DNA of 42,450 bases from an uncultured Oscillatoriales cyanobacterium (GTDB lineage: Bacteria > Cyanobacteriota > Cyanobacteriia > Cyanobacteriales > Microcoleaceae): contig CAITND010000094.1 of assembly GCA_903893625.1 (NCBI GenBank), forward strand, positions 1-42,450, written 5' to 3'. The number at the start of each line of letters is the position of its first letter. Position 1 is the first letter of the stretch. Positions 40,910-42,450 of this stretch are shown here, in pieces. The notes beneath the pieces are model-generated. The model worked only from the letters and a program-made list of their open reading frames with translations, did no database searches and was not told where the DNA came from. Position numbers and translations under genes: made by a program.

Positions 40910-42450
<1,541 letters not shown>

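Overview
The window is chromosomal DNA of a cyanobacterium, most probably a filamentous Oscillatoriales-type organism of moderately low GC (Planktothrix/Oscillatoria-like; the genus is inference). The evidence is photosystem II genes at both ends of the housekeeping content (psbN/psbH near 6.3-6.9 kb, psbD/psbC at the right edge), chlorophyll and bilin genes (hemE, acsF-type cyclase, heme oxygenase, hemN, hemJ), many HIP1 octamers (GCGATCGC), cyanobacteria-restricted families (DUF1830, DUF3146, DUF1517, Uma2, DUF29, pentapeptide repeats) and short tandem heptamers.

Layout. 1-1.2 kb: tandem Uma2-type genes, a 0.7-kb duplication. 1.2-6.1 kb: epimerase, hemE, an acidic HTH protein and an 8-helix membrane protein, all on the minus strand. 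6.2-8.3 kb: psbN (minus) facing psbH, then tatA, pth and a DUF3146 gene coupled to pth. 8.4-10.4 kb: an unusual radical SAM protein, convergent with a Crp-family regulator. 10.6-16.1 kb: PadR regulator followed by an RND efflux adaptor and pump. 16.4-19.8 kb: DUF1830 gene, then a two-gene ABC importer (fused permease plus ATPase). 20.1-22.7 kb: a compact three-gene set (43-aa ORF, ParA-like ATPase, HEPN protein) linked by overlapping start/stop codons, next to a dead AbrB/MazE-like antitoxin and a truncated PmeII-like restriction enzyme. 22.7-25.9 kb: lipoprotein, DUF1517 and GPH/MFS transporter. 25.9-27.4 kb: a structured repeat relic, an ArsR regulator and a pentapeptide-repeat protein. 27.5-31.5 kb: tetrapyrrole cluster with acsF divergent from ho-hemN-hemJ, resembling the low-oxygen chlAII-ho2-hemN set. 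31.5-36.6 kb: a heavily rearranged accessory zone with two Uma2 genes, a DUF29 gene with a borrowed start, a Phd/RelE toxin-antitoxin pair, a broken mnmG 5' copy, a TOPRIM-like protein plus an AAA ATPase, and an internally deleted Phd. 36.6-38.5 kb: intact mnmG. 38.6-40.8 kb: a Bpu10I-like restriction endonuclease overlapping a C5 methyltransferase. 40.9 kb to the end: psbC and the 3' end of psbD.

The two strongest candidates for undescribed systems are (i) the sORF-ParA-HEPN operon at 20153-21922 and (ii) the Phd'-ATPase-TOPRIM cassette at 34296-36494, which lies between two direct copies of the phd/mnmG 5' junction exactly 2458 bp apart, so that recombination between the copies would excise it. 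Both sit beside restriction or toxin-antitoxin genes, which suggests defence functions, but no activity can be shown from sequence alone.
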